Assembly: GCA_009760855.2 (NCBI GenBank)
Contig: WPIO01000149.1
Coordinates: forward strand, 486,001 to 550,000
DNA from: Cristatella mucedo
Lineage: Eukaryota; Bryozoa; Phylactolaemata; Cristatellidae
Direction: 5' to 3'
DNA: 64,000 nucleotides
The position numbers were made by a program, and so were the translations under genes. Below, one piece after another: positions 1 to 48,429 of the stretch (within the stretch, counting starts at the first letter, position 1; each line of letters starts with the position of its first letter). The notes beneath the pieces were generated by a model. The model worked only from the letters and a program-made list of their open reading frames with translations, made no database searches and was not told the origin of the DNA.

Positions 1-2080
1 AAACGCGCCCGTCGAGCGACGCAGCCGCGCCGCCGCCGTTGGATTCCTTTTGTAAAAGGGCTTGAATCTTAAATGCGACAGCAGAAGCGGCGGAGGCGTC
101 CTCCTCGCGTAGCGCTACAAGCGTTGCGCAGCGCCCCCTACACGACTGGCTCGAGGTGTACGTTCGACTGCTGCGACGCCGTCTGCTAGCTCTGCCCCAT
201 CGTGGCGACGGATGGTTCGCTCCGCACGCCCAGCGGCGGCGGCTCCTAGCGATGTCCGAACGCGGACCGAACGCCGACGTAAAAAAGCGCACCGTCTAGC
301 TCATCGCTTCGTGAGTAAACGAGCCCTGCCTCCCCCGCCCGCCCACCCGCCGGTTCGCTCGTCGCTAACCAGATCGTCGCCGGACGCGAACCGAGCGGAA
401 ACTAACACGACGCGCTCTCTGCACAGCCGTCTCGGGCAGCGGGCTCCTCGGCGGCCTGCGAGCGCCTGCCCGCGAGCTGCCTTGGCCGACGCGCGCGGCG
501 GCCCCGTAGCCGCCGCCCGCCGGCTGGAGCAAACTGGCCGATCGCCCCAGAGCGCAGAAGCGGGAGGGGGTGCGGTGCGGAGGCGTCGGAGCGCGCCAGA
601 TGGCGCTTGCTTGGCTTCCTTTGTCTTCAGGCGGGCGCTCATTCGCGCAGCTCGGTCGAGCTTTCGGTGCAGGCGGCGAGGCCGGCCGACAGGCTGCTGT
701 TGTTTGCTTTGCTTACTGGAGGGCGGGGCGGTTCCTGCGCGCCGTCGGTCATAGGCCGATGTGAAAATGGCTTCGAGACCGCGTGATCGTTGCGTGACCG
801 CGGCGGCTTCGAAGACACCCGAGCCCGTCGTCGCCGGCCCAGACTTGCTCAGATTTCGCCGTTTCCATTCCGGCGCTGCTCGCTCTGCCGATTCGCACAG
901 GAGGATTTGCGCTCGGAGGCCATTTTCCTGCAGCGTTTGCTGAAGGTGTACAGAAAGTACTACATTTTAAGAAATCTCCACCGCGCGTCTCGCCGCTAGT
1001 TTCTACAAATCTCCATGGAAGTAGCGGCATCCAAGCGGTTCTATCTGAGTGCAGTATTTCAGAATAAGCTCATTGTTTAATTTACATTCCGCCCGTTTCC
1101 AACGAAGAGCAATCAGTGACTGACGGACGAACTGACTGTCTGCTGCTTTCCGATTGCTCTCACTGATTGAATGAATCGACCCGCGTCAATAGCTTCCTGC
1201 GACCGTTGTGCACCAAGACGCGAGTACAATCGTAACGTTTCATTACGTACGACACTGCGTCCGTTAATTGCGTTTCGACGCCGCTAGTGCCGTATAACCT
1301 CCCTCGGACGCAATAAGTGCTTAGCTTAGCGCCCGCGATATTTATTCACTACGGGTGGTTGGTTGTTCGTTCCCCGCAGGCCGAGAAGAGAAGAGAAGTG
1401 CCCCGAGTGCGAATCGCCTGCATTTTCAGTGAAAGACGTGACGGTTTATGTCGAAGCAGGGATATCCGAGCGCAACGCTACTCCGGGCAGGGCCTCTACA
1501 TCGCAGCGGCTGGGCAAGCCCGTCCGCTCGCGAGCTGTCTGGGCAGGCCTGGAAATTTCTCGACCTCGATTTCTGAGCAGCCTATTGGCTAGAGGGTTGA
1601 GCAGTGGACTATGTAGTATCCCTGCGCGGGCGAAAGTGGGACCCGGAGCTGCGCATATCGTGCGTATGTCGTCGTTATATGTCATTGTAATGAAGGTAAA
1701 AGAGCCCATATCCACTTTTTATTGTGCAAGTATCCCAATTGACTTCGCTCTGTTGCAAGTGTTTCCTACTTGACGAACAATTTAGCCGCGGAAGCGCTCG
1801 GTCACGTGACACTGCGATTGTGAGGCGGTTGTTAGGCTAGTTTCGTCAGGGCTGACGCCCGATTCTCCCAGACGTCGCTACAACCCTTGTACCATCAAGC
1901 AGTAAGTGTCTCATCACTCTACTTGCAAGCGAGTGCAAGTCTGAAGTGTCGCTGCTCCGATATCGCGCCACTGTCGCTGGAAGCTCAGTACGTCTGACGC
2001 CACTGGGACCATTTCTCCGCTTCCCTGCGTCGGGCGTAGCGCTCGCCAGTCGCGGCGGGCCGGTAGGCAGGCCGGTAGCC
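1..2080. other. GC-rich left flank and probable cyclin G promoter region
   Basis: The first kilobase is very GC- and CpG-rich and open in several frames on both strands, but no frame resembles a known protein, which is expected by chance at this composition. Candidate exon-like pieces near 767-945 (MASRPRDRC...; EDLRSEAIFLQRLLK before GTGTAC) could not be assigned to a family. A perfect GTCACGTGAC palindrome lies at 1801-1810, about 470 bases before the cyclin G start codon. Confidence 0.4.
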
Positions 2081-2215
2081 TTAGCTAACTATACTCGCTA
2101 GTTCTCGTCTGTCTGTAGTAGCGGCGGTCGCCCGCTTCCGCCGCCGCCGCCGCCGAGCTGAGTCGCTCATTCGGCCGCCTCTTGGTCGACTCTTGCAGCG
2201 CGCCTCACCCGGACC

Positions 2216-2227
2216 ATGGAGAACTAA
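2216..2227 (+). promoter_or_regulatory. Three-codon upstream ORF before cyclin G
   Basis: ATG GAG AAC TAA starts with ACC at -3 to -1 and G at +4, a strong initiation context, and ends 49 bases before the proposed start codon. If it lies in the mRNA leader it could limit translation of the main frame. Whether the transcript extends this far is not known. Confidence 0.4.
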
Positions 2228-2276
2228 TCTGGGAGCTCCGTCCAGTGCTGTCTCGTCGCCTCGGCGCAAGTCAGGA

Positions 2277-2438
2277 ATGGGACTCATGGGAGTCGACGAC
2301 GGGAAAGGTGCTGCAGCTGCAGCGGTTTCTCCGATGGACCTCGGTTGCACTGCAGACAGTGTCTGCCGCACGGACTGGAGGCGGCTTTGCGAACTCGCGG
2401 CGCCGCACAAGGACGTGGCTGCGCTGCGGCGGCACCAG
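2277..2438 (+). CDS. CCNG: Cyclin G exon 1
   Basis: First coding exon, 54 codons, ending in CAG before donor GTAACG, phase 0. It encodes the divergent N-terminus with no recognised domain. A second in-frame Met lies three codons after the first. The true 5' end of the transcript is not visible. Confidence 0.7.
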
Positions 2439-5400
2439 GTAACGCCGCGAGCAGACGGACGCAGCAGCAGCAGGAGTCTTTCGCGTATCGGTCCCGCTCG
2501 AGCCCGCCTCCCCCCCCCCCGACCAGCCTCGTTCACTCGCTCGAGTCGGCCGAGTGCGTACACACGGAGCGTCACTGCCTTGCAGCGTCATCAAAGGAGC
2601 CTGGAACTCAACAAGGTGTTGAATTTACTGAAGGAAGACATCAAGCGAATGATGGATTACCAGCCCAAGATTCGGAATCTGCTTGACGTCGACCTTCAGG
2701 TACGAGCGGTCACAGGCGCAGGCCACGGACAGCCACGACTGAGCGTGGCGGCGGCCTCAGATGAACGCTCACTTGGCAAGCTCCGAGTGCCATTTCGGCT
2801 GCTACGTACGCATTTCAGGACCAGCAAAAGATCTGTGCGCTGAGGAGAAACCAGAGTGTTAAAAACCTGCGCTGCCTGACCACGTTCTATGGGTTTCACG
2901 CGAAGACATTTTGCCTTGCTACCAATCTGCTGGACCGCTTTACCACGAAAGTCAAGGTGATTACGGCTTCAATTCCGCGTCGTAGCAAGAATGCTTATGG
3001 CGATGCATTCATTCTGACTCACACCCATTTTGGTGCTCTGGGTACCCACTTCCGGCCCGTAGCTAGGCTGTACTGGACGTGATCGCATTCGGGCAGTCCA
3101 GGTCAGCCGGCTGGGGGGGGGGGGGGAGGTGCTTCTGTTAGGCAGCCCCTGAATTGTAGGATGCTCTCCGGCCGTGCTGCTGTGCTGCTCACGGTTTCCC
3201 ATAAGTCGTATCTCAATGCTACAGCTGGTAAGGCGCGGCAGTGGTGGATATCTGCCCAAGTCATTATCAGTATGTGAGAAGTAGGTTTAGGAACTGCAAC
3301 GGTGTGAAGTCATATGACGTATTTGTAGTTGTGCTACTTCATCAACTAGTGTGCCAGTTCCTAGGCTTCCTAGTTTGGCCAATTTTCTTGACAGTTGAGT
3401 GGCAGCTCGTCCGTGTTGTAGAGATGCTGCTTACTGTTTTTGTTGTAACATTAAGCAGAGATCGATATTAGAACCGAGGGCTTGAACCCTATTCCGTCTT
3501 ATGTTTGCTTTTTCTGCTGTGCCTTTGCCCAGTATATGCTTTTTCACTAGGTCGGGTTGTGGCAGTTATGGCATTATTAGCATGGTAACCCTCGGAATAA
3601 CTCTTGGACCGGTGATGCATGCCAGTCTCGTGCTGCCGAGGTCTCTGACACGTGCTTCGAGGACCGATCTTGAGTGCCCCACTTGTCCCTCCCTCTCTGG
3701 GTAGATAGAGGTAGTCGGGGGGGGGGGAGGGGGAGAGCCGGAGCAGCGGGGTCGTGGTCTTCGGACGGCGTTGGACGTGCGACACGCCCACCTACCCTTC
3801 GGCTCCCTTCACTGGTGGCAGCCCCTGCCTTTTATGTCAATGTGTATCATTATGATTGAGACTGTCGGCCACGACTCAGCAATGTGATAATTGATCGAGC
3901 GTACACGCATTACTCAAAAGCTCAAAAGTTTGGTTCGGCTATTTGAGCCCAAGCTGGGGCGCTGGAAACGACGGGGATACGTGCATTAGTTTGCTGCTGC
4001 CCCTCCACGTCTTGAGTGTGACGAGTTGCGTTAGTTGGATTGGTTCATGGTGGCAACTCCCTCAGCACCATTGGCCTCCCTGAGAGCAGCCGGCAGAGGG
4101 GCAGCCTTTTACCCCCCTGCGCCCTACGCTTTGGGCTCGACTCGAAGCAGGCGACTCACGGCTGCCGCCCACGCGTCTTCCGCTGCAGGTGCAGCCACGC
4201 TACTTGCCGTGTGCAGCGGCGGCCTGCTTCCTGACGGCGGCCGCCGAGTGCGAGGAGAGCGACGCCGTGCCGCAGGTCGCGCAGCTGCTGCGCGTCAGCC
4301 AGTGCGACTGCACGCCGGGAGATGTAGCACGCATGCAGGCCGTCGTGCGGGGCAAGGTGTCGTCGTGCGTCTCCACCGTCATTGTGCCGCTCACGCTTGT
4401 CGAGCGTCTCGTCGCCGCTCTTGCCGCCTGGGTCGCCGTGAGCGCCGTCGCCGTGCCGCCTTCCACTCCGGCAGCGACGGCTGCGTCGGTGGTGCTAGGC
4501 GGCAGTGCCGGCGCCAGGCGATCGCCATCGATCGACGAGGCGTCGCTGGCGAGGACGGCCAGATCCAAGCTCTGCTCCGTGCTCTGCCAGGCCGATCTGC
4601 TACTAGCCAAGGTAGGGGCAGACGTGGAAGAATACCACCTAGGTGGCTCATGGATGCTATCGGGTCCCCCATCTCCCCGATTGCATCCAACGATGCTGTG
4701 CAACGGACGATCGCTCTCGCAAACCATATATATTTTTCTTTGAGGGGGTAGAGATGCCGAGTGCCAGGTCTTTGTCCCATCGCTGCTAAGTCGCAGAAGC
4801 TCTGCATTTGCGCTCCCCCTCGTGCTGCTGGAGAGGCTGGTCGTTATCAGAAGAGTGCAGGCGGCCATCAGCCGCTCGTGGACTGAAATCGGCGATAGCA
4901 ACGCCCGGCAGATCTGCTACATTCTGTGCATTGGTTCTTTCGTGTGCATTCTTGCATTTGCCCGTTCATGTGTTGACGGCGTGGTCACATTTTACAAGTT
5001 TTTCTGTTCCATCCCACAGTGCATGTGCACGTACACACGTGCTTCTGCTGTGTATGTAAAGCTGATTCTGGGGTTTTACCCCCTCCCCACAGTCCAGGTG
5101 TGGGTGACGTAAAGACAAGTTTGTTGGAACTGCTGTCGTGCTTTGTTTTTCGTCGGTAACCTACTGGTGGTCTTGTTGAGCTGCGCTCATTGCTTTGGTA
5201 TCCATTCGTTAACCTATCCTGTTGCTATCGCTTTTGCCTAGTTCTAGCAAATTCTGACCTCAACTAATATGTACCTGATGTTGCAGCCAACAATCATAGC
5301 GCTGAGCGTCGTGCGGTACTGTCTCGAGGAGTCCGGTCTGACCGGGGACGAGATCGTCATCAACTACTTTGTTATGCTGCAGGATGTTTGTGACGTGAGT

Positions 5401-7024
5401 AGGCTGCAAAACTGGCAGGGAAGCCGGTGTTTGTGCTCGCGAGCTGAAAGTCTAATTTTGCCTGCAGAAGTGCAGGTGGCATTCATCCCCTGCCCCCTCC
5501 GAGAAGGCTGGGTGACCTAATCTATTTTGTTGGGCCACGGCCGGCATTGCAAGATATGCATTGCACGATCAGAGGCAGTCAGCGGCAGAGGCAGTCAGCA
5601 TCCTTGGGGAAAACCGATATCGGTGGCTGGATGCTGGCCACCTGTCCTCCCACTTGGATGATGCTTTTTACCCTTTAGATTAATGCCTTCCTTATGCAAG
5701 CCGTGGTTTCGTATATGGCTCAAGTCGTTCGAGCTTTACCGACAGACAGCTCGTGCACGATGTGGCACACAGTGGCCTTCATGCTGTTTTTCATATGCTC
5801 TGGATTTTAACTACTACAATTATAGGTTGTTTGTAGAGTGCCCTAAGAGTACTTATCTCTATCGGGGCTCTTCAAGCATGCAAAAAGCAAACATTTAGAG
5901 ACACTCAGACTACCGGTTGGTAAAACCCGTGGCTAGTAACATGCTCTGAATCATGCACAGATGACTAAGCAAAGCTGGAACACTGGAACAAAGACCAGTT
6001 CACTAGGGCGAAGGGGAATCTGAACCTGGGAGCAGAAGCTCGAGCTGTGATTTAAAAGGTGCAAAAGGCCTTGCAATTCCCCCAGTGATAGCATAGCGCT
6101 CAATCCACTTAGTGGCTTATTAGGGTGTAGTCTGCTCAGTGGCTTCTCAGCCAGCTTCGCAAGACATGATACCCATCTCACCTTGCCCCCCTCCCGCGTG
6201 TCCATATCGACGTGGGCAGCGCTGACCTTCGCGGTGACCTTCGCTCGCATGGCTGCTCGGCATGCTGTGGACTCCACAGGCCGGCCATTTTGCTGCTGCT
6301 GCTGCTCCAACCTAGTCTGGACTTTGTGCGGCTCGATGATCGATGCGCGGCGTCATACAGGTTGGCGACGCTGAGTTCTCGCACTACTACGAGAACCTGC
6401 GCTGCTACCTCGGTCGGTGCGACGATCCTCTGGCGGCTACGGCCATGCGTCAGTGGCCGCGCGCGGACATGAGATGGACCATATCCAGGCGCACCATGGC
6501 CCAGCTGCGGCCCAGCTGCAGCGCCGTCTCAGATCTGCCCGTCATCCACGAGTCTCCGTGCGACGAGTCTTTGCCGCTGCTGCCACTGCAGCCAGCCGCG
6601 GCAGCCGTGCCATTCTGGTGAGGCTCGCTCTGCGGCCGCCGTTCCGCCTCGCCTGCGCAGCAGTGCCAATCACGCCACACCTCTTTGCGGTGCAGACACG
6701 TCGCGTGCACTCGCTCGCCGTAGCTGCAACACGGACGTCGTGGAAGACGCTCTGAACGACGACGATGCCATGATGGACGTGCAGAGGGATGACGACGATG
6801 ACGTCAGCAGCATCAGCATCGCTGCTGCTGTGGCGGCGCCCCTGCGCAGTTGGGCTTCCGTCGTGGCCGCCGCCAGCGCCGCTCCAGACGCCGCCGCAGC
6901 CCACTGCGTGGGCAGCCGCTGCTGTGCGACGGCGGTTGGCACCGCATCGATTTCTGGCGGCGTCACCGGTGCTGCTGCCGCGGCGGCCTCCTCTGCAGCT
7001 CGCCTGGGCTTCACCAGGTCCTAG
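2277..7024 (+). CDS. CCNG: Cyclin G gene (spliced, 7 proposed exons)
   Basis: Proposed join: 2277-2438, 2586-2699, 2819-2956, 4189-4611, 5287-5394, 6361-6617, 6724-7024; about 500 residues. All exon ends fall at GT/AG and keep frame. Without the last splice, translation stops at a TGA at 6619 after 401 residues. The protein resembles cyclins G1/G2, atypical cyclins that act in p53 and PP2A signalling and cell-cycle arrest (family knowledge). Visible support: cyclin-box helix LATNLLDRF (residues 125-133), RVSQCDC (173-179) matching RISQCKC of cyclin G2, PTIIALSVV (from 280) matching PSVLALxxL, and WTISRRT followed by LPVIHE matching the WIVSRRT / LPTIPE C-terminal motif. It is longer than vertebrate G1/G2 (about 295-345) because of an Ala-rich stretch in exon 4 and the acidic tail. 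The ATG at 2277 has G at -3 and +4. Identity as a G-type cyclin is firm; G1 versus G2 is not decided. Confidence 0.9.
2586..2699 (+). CDS. CCNG: Cyclin G exon 2
   Basis: 38 codons between acceptor TTGCAG and donor GTACGA, phase 0 at both ends. It encodes SLELNKVLNLLKEDIKRM..., the helical N-terminal segment that in cyclin G2 reads LLxxLNVYLEQEERFQP; here QP is also followed by a KIRNLLDVD stretch. Confidence 0.85.
2819..2956 (+). CDS. CCNG: Cyclin G exon 3, start of cyclin box
   Basis: 46 codons after acceptor TTTCAG, ending AAG before GTGATT. It contains VKNLRCLTTFYGF and LATNLLDRF, which align with VEDLRSLANFFG and LAVNILDRF of cyclin G2. Phase 0 to phase 0. Confidence 0.92.
2957..4188 (+). 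other. Cyclin G intron 3
   Basis: About 1.2 kb between exons 3 and 4. It contains two G runs (about 3113-3126 and 3718-3728) and no recognised element or conserved reading frame. Intron 4 (4612-5286) and intron 5 (5395-6360) are likewise without recognised content. Confidence 0.7.
4189..4611 (+). CDS. CCNG: Cyclin G exon 4, cyclin box and Ala-rich insert
   Basis: 141 codons after acceptor CTGCAG, ending AAG before GTAGGG. It begins VQPRYLPC (cyclin G: VKPKHLSC), continues through RVSQCDCTPGDVARM, and ends SIDEASLARTARSKLCSVL, matching the family's LEAQLKACxCRxIFSKAK. Between these an Ala/Val/Pro/Ser-rich stretch of about 55 residues replaces a shorter linker. Confidence 0.9.
5287..5394 (+). 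CDS. CCNG: Cyclin G exon 5
   Basis: 36 codons after TTGCAG, before donor GTGAGT. PTIIALSVVRYCLEESGLTG aligns with KPSVLALSIIALEIQA of cyclin G1; the segment is part of the second cyclin fold. Phase 0 to phase 0. Confidence 0.9.
6361..6617 (+). CDS. CCNG: Cyclin G exon 6, conserved C-terminal motif
   Basis: Follows acceptor ATACAG. Encodes VGDAEFSHYYENL (G2: INDTEFFYWRELV), then WTISRRT and LPVIHE. Reading straight on reaches a TGA at 6619-6621, but a consensus donor GTGAGG starts at 6618, one base before it, so the exon probably ends at 6617 in phase 2. If the donor is unused, the coding sequence ends at 6621. Confidence 0.85.
6724..7024 (+). CDS. CCNG: Cyclin G exon 7, acidic C-terminal tail (proposed)
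   Basis: The acceptor CGCCGTAG and a phase-2 join open a 100-codon frame ending in TAG at 7022. It begins with an acidic run (VVEDALNDDDAMMDV, then DDDDDVSSIS) followed by Ala/Ser-rich sequence. Vertebrate cyclin G2 also has an acidic Ser/Glu/Asp tail after its LPTIPE motif, which supports the join. The implied intron is only 106 bases. This is inference from frame and composition; the stretch could instead be 3' UTR. Confidence 0.5.
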
Positions 7025-7928
7025 TCGGCGGCTGCACACTCCTCCCCCCTCTCCCCGTTGCTCCAGTGGTCTCTTGCTCAATTCCCTGTCCAGACATCTG
7101 CCAGCACTCGTGTCTATCCACTGGCTAGCCTGACGACGCAGCTTTTACGTTTTAAATGAGGATGTTAGTAGTCGTCTGCACACCTAGCTCCACCGGTTGG
7201 CTCCTCGCCGGCCACAAGTCTTGCCCTGGATGTGTAGAAACAGCGCAGAGCGCTTTACGCGCGAGGCCGGCCAGCACTGGCTGGCTGCAGCCGTCGACTT
7301 ACGTCCGGTCCGGAGTCCGGGATCCGTCGAACCGACGCTTCTCACTTGCTCGAGGCTGAGCTCGCAGTGTGCTGGCCAGGCAGGACGAATCTTCGTAGCC
7401 CCTTAGCGTGGACTCAGAAAGATTGTTCCAATGTGGCGTGTGTGCGCTCATGTGCATTTGTACTGTGTAAGCCGTACACACACTAATTAAGCAACTGTGA
7501 TAAAGTAGCCTCTGTGCTAGTCAAAAAAATCTTAAAAAGACAACTCAATGTTTTATTTTAACAAAGAAAAAAATACACTTTTTTTGGACCTCTTCTGCGC
7601 CTTTGTGTCGCGACAGCACATCACTTGCACATAGCACATAACTGCAGTCTAGCTATTGTAGCCCCGGCCGAGTGCAGCTCAGTCGGTCTGGACGAAGTCA
7701 AATGCATGCACCTACGATTACGTAGGCCAACGTAGGGCTGGACCTCACTTGACCCGAGAGAAAGCGATCCGGATTGCAAGCTTCCGTAAAGGTTGAAACT
7801 GGTGCAGCAGGTATATGATTCAGAGTGACGGAAGACGGATGCCGAATTTCGACAGCGATCCTCTTTTTCTTGTTATTGAGACTGGTCAACCGGACCACCA
7901 GTCACAAGTGCCCGTTTTGAGCGCATCA
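7025..7928. other. Intergenic / 3' UTR stretch between converging genes
   Basis: Holds the 3' ends of both genes. On the + strand the best polyadenylation candidate is the weak variant GATAAA at 7499-7504, followed by GT-rich sequence. On the - strand AATAAA lies at 7557-7552. The two transcripts therefore end close together and may overlap. Confidence 0.5.
7552..7557 (-). terminator. BECN1: BECN1 polyadenylation signal (AATAAA)
   Basis: TTTATT on + reads AATAAA on -, 372 bases after the BECN1 stop codon, in A/T-rich sequence. It is the first canonical signal I saw downstream of the stop. Confidence 0.55.
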
Positions 7929-45155
<37,227 letters not shown>

Positions 45156-46245
45156 GTCTACGGCAGTGCAAAACGGGCTACGGCAAGGACATAATTGCCA
45201 CAGGGCGTAAGGGCATCCGAAGCACGACCGGAAGCTCTCGGTCTGTGTACATCCGGAGGCGCGAAAAAGAGAGCACTGGCGGACCAAGTTCCGAGGTTCG
45301 TTCGTTGGCTGCGCAGATTTGTCTCTTCAGATATTTTAGCGTACTCTCGTGGTCCGACGTACTCCACCGATCTAGAATTTTAATATGTGAACATCGCCGT
45401 CTCAACCGGTTACTATCGACGCGCATATCGGGCTGTCGGTAAAGCTGCAGAGAGTCAGCCTCCGAGGAAGCAGAGAGAGGTGCGCCTTCTTAAGACCACC
45501 GGTAGTGCACCTGGAGCAATTAATATGCAGGAACGACGTAGATGTCATTGAGGACAAAATGTGGTCATTAAAAACCGTCTCGCCCTACGGACACCAGTGC
45601 TCTTCGGGTCTTTGATTAGGATTGTGATGTGGGCGTGGCACCGCCGCTAAGTTGTTCCGTCCCCAACTAGCGCGGGCCCCCTACAGTGTAATACTACGCG
45701 CCAGCCCCATACAGTACAATTCTACCAAGTGCTACTACTAAGTTCTTGCCCTTACGATCTGCACAAATATCAAAGCACGTGGCAATGGAGAATTTGAAGT
45801 GTTTAATGTCGTGAAGAGTGCACAAAGCCTGCTGGCAGAATGCAAACCCAACGAGACGCCGGTGTTGGCTTAAGACGATTCACGTATGAATTGGGCGTCG
45901 TCTCTTGCCATCACTTAGCTGATGGACTGGGAGGGCTAATTGTCATCCAGCGAGCAAACATTTTTTTGTAGATTGAGAAAAGCTTGGTCGTTAATCGTCG
46001 GAGTTGCTCGGTATTCACATGGTATATACTTGGAAGCTCTCGCTACTGAATGATTGTCGCCAACTCGTTACTATCGTCGGCCCCGAGACGGGCATTCAGC
46101 CTATTGCTGTTATGCTCGTGCAGAGTTGGGCAGCGAATACAGGCAGTCTGAGGATCACACCAACACTGATGCCACGTCAAGCTGATGCAGAATGTAGCCC
46201 CTGTCCTGAGAACAACTTGTTTCACACCGACCGATTGTGATTAGG
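45156..46245. other. BECN1 upstream region
   Basis: GC-rich around the BECN1 start, falling to average composition beyond 45450. Promoter and leader are expected here, but I see no clear TATA box or initiator. No conserved frame on +, so I cannot show a divergent partner gene. Confidence 0.5.
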
Positions 46246-46249
46246 AAAA

Positions 46250-47250
46250 CTGCCAGGGGTTCGTTCAGGATGCAATCGACAGTGACCATGGCCTACCATG
46301 CTACGATGTGGGTTTGGCTGACCAAAAAATGTTCGTCTTCAGCCATGGCAACCCGTGACAGCTGCCTCCTGAGAAGCACGGGGTTAGTTAGTCGCGCCCA
46401 CTTTCCTCTGCCGTCTGCTATTGTGAGAGTTCTCGACGGCCGTCGGCATAACTAAAAGGAAAGCTGCAGATAGCCAGAAACGATGTCTTGTGGCAGGGCC
46501 TAGATAGTGACATGATATATGTGTGCTTCGGGTGGCTCACACTGTAACCAAGTCAGCAATTCACCGCCAGCACCCCCACTTAAATGCAGTGACCCGGCGG
46601 AGCCCTGGCAAGCCATTCACATTGACTTTACAGGACCTCTTGACAAACACTGTGTATTAATAATTATAGATGCATTCACGAACAGGTCTGAAGTGTTTCA
46701 GGCACTTTCGGCAGCACAATCTCGACTCTGTGGACACTCTTGGCTCGATCGGGTCCAACCCGTGTAATTGTCTTTAAAACCGGCAGCAGTTTGACGGCGT
46801 TGAGTTTGCTAGTTTTTACAGGCCAACGTCACGTGCCATTTCCTCTCGGCACCTTTCCACCAACATAGTAATGGACTAGCTTAGCGCTTCGTACAATACT
46901 TTAAGCAAGCATACACGGCTAGTGACAGCGATCAGAAACGGCGTCTAGGTTTATTCCGCTTTGCTTGGTTGAAACTTGAACGCGTGCTTCTTCTCTCAAC
47001 CCAACGAAAACAATCATGCCAACATATTGATCTCCAACTACACCTATTAGGTATGCGAATGGCGACCTTGTATGGTACAGACCACTACAACCTTGGCTTC
47101 AGAATCCGTAAAGATACCCAGGAGCTTCCTGGAATATTGTGCAGAGCCAGTGGATAGTGCTAACAGCGCTTCGCCACCAAAATCAGCTTCGGCTGTGAGA
47201 CCTGCCATTCCCTGACCAGATGGCCCAACGAAAGATCCCAGGAGGGCCAC
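46250..47250 (+). mobile_element. Decayed Ty3/Gypsy-type integrase region
   Basis: EPWQAIHIDFTGPLDKHCVL then IIIDAFTNRSEVFQALSAAQ at about 46597-46725 is the start of an integrase catalytic core (first Asp in HIDF, then IDA.T). Upstream sequence reads like the zinc-binding and linker part with stops (ARNDVLWQGLDSDM). Downstream only traces remain. No LTRs were found by eye. The frame is short and broken. Confidence 0.65.
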
Positions 47251-47687
47251 TAATAGTAGCAATGCAAGTTCGCTACGCTTAATGCTGCTGCAGCTGCGTC
47301 AGTAGCTTCCAAAAGTGTTGCAGACCAAGCCAACACACAGCCATGCCTGGCGGCTCTCAAAGCCTTCGGGCGTTGCCTTAACGGGCCGGCCTTGACTTAA
47401 ACGTGCATTTCAGACATGGGCATTACGAGCTAAGTGTGCGGATTTATGTTTAAAAAACCTTGTTGATGGCTAAAGCAAAAAAGTACGACGGCAGCGAGTA
47501 CGCGATCTCCACGCGTTTTCTGGGATTCCTTCTTTAGACGAAATGCTTGCCGTTCAGTTGCCCTTTAACTCATTGTAGTGTCAGTGAACTTCAAAAAGTT
47601 AAAAAGTATGTGGCCGCTCATTTTTTTGCGAGAGGAACTACAAAACTGAAAGGATAAATAGATTATGACGCATGTCAAACCCGCCGA

Positions 47688-47800
47688 CCTTGGGTCTCAA
47701 CCCAGTGGTAAAGTGATCACATCTCACGACTTGGGCAGTGGGTTCAAGTCTGGCTGCATGAAGTCTTTTATAACCCGTTGCAAGCGGGTCTGATAACTAC
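47688..47800 (+). mobile_element. tRNA-like SINE fragment
   Basis: CAACCCAGTGGTAAAGTGAT and GCAGTGGGTTCAAGTCTGG are spaced as A- and B-boxes. The body differs from SINE A. Confidence 0.45.
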
Positions 47801-47939
47801 CAATGGTTTCTTTCTGCTATTTCAACGAGCCCGTAGGATCAGCCGACCTTTTTAAAATGCATAGATGGCAGGTCTGCAGCAAAGTTGGTTGACAAATTCA
47901 AGACATTCATCCACGTTTCTCCTTTGCTGCAGTATCTTC

Positions 47940-48165
47940 GATGGCTCTCGGTTGATTAACGGATGCAGTGGAAAATTGAGTCAGCGCTGCTGCGAGTGTA
48001 TAACGACCTTCTAAGGAATACCAAATTAAGTGCAGTCACTCTGCCAGCTCTACTGGATCTAGCAGCAGCGTTTGATACGATTGAATACCGAGGCCTTCTT
48101 GAGCACCAGCCATCTTGCCTAGGCATCGCAGGCGCCGTACGACAGGCATAGGTCCTGTCTTTGTA
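47940..48165 (+). mobile_element. LINE reverse transcriptase fragment
   Basis: LLRVYNDLLRN and ALLDLAAAFDTIEYRGLLEH are RT motifs ([13 protein letters not shown] in intact copies). Confidence 0.7.
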
Positions 48166-48429
48166 GTATGAGAGTTCAGAGAGAAGATGCCAACGGGCGA
48201 CGGTCAGCCAACTGAACCTTTAGAGTATCGAGGTACCCTAGGGATAGTGTTAATCACAAGTCGTTTGCTTATCAGCCCTAAGAGAGCCAATCTCTTGTTT
48301 GGTGCTTTAAAACTCGCCTCAAGAAAAGCAATAGCCGAGGATTAATTGCATGAAAGGCAGAATGCTGAGAAAAGCAAGAACGCGAAAGAAGGCACTTGGG
48401 GTCACCGGTTTGAATGACCCCTGATTAAT

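Noticed and set aside
301-754. Frames of 113-180 codons on both strands at the left edge
   Set aside because: Overlapping open frames on both strands in very GC-rich DNA; no domain or splice context to choose any.
1100-1175. Imperfect inverted repeat around AGCAATCAGTGAC ... GTCACTGATTG-like sequence
   Set aside because: Pairing is short and interrupted; not distinguishable from chance.
4801-4920. Cassette exon in cyclin G intron 4 (LVLLERLVVIRRVQAAISRS...)
   Set aside because: Looks superficially like VPLTLVERLVAAL of exon 4, but no acceptor in phase 0 and no GT donor fit the flanking exons.
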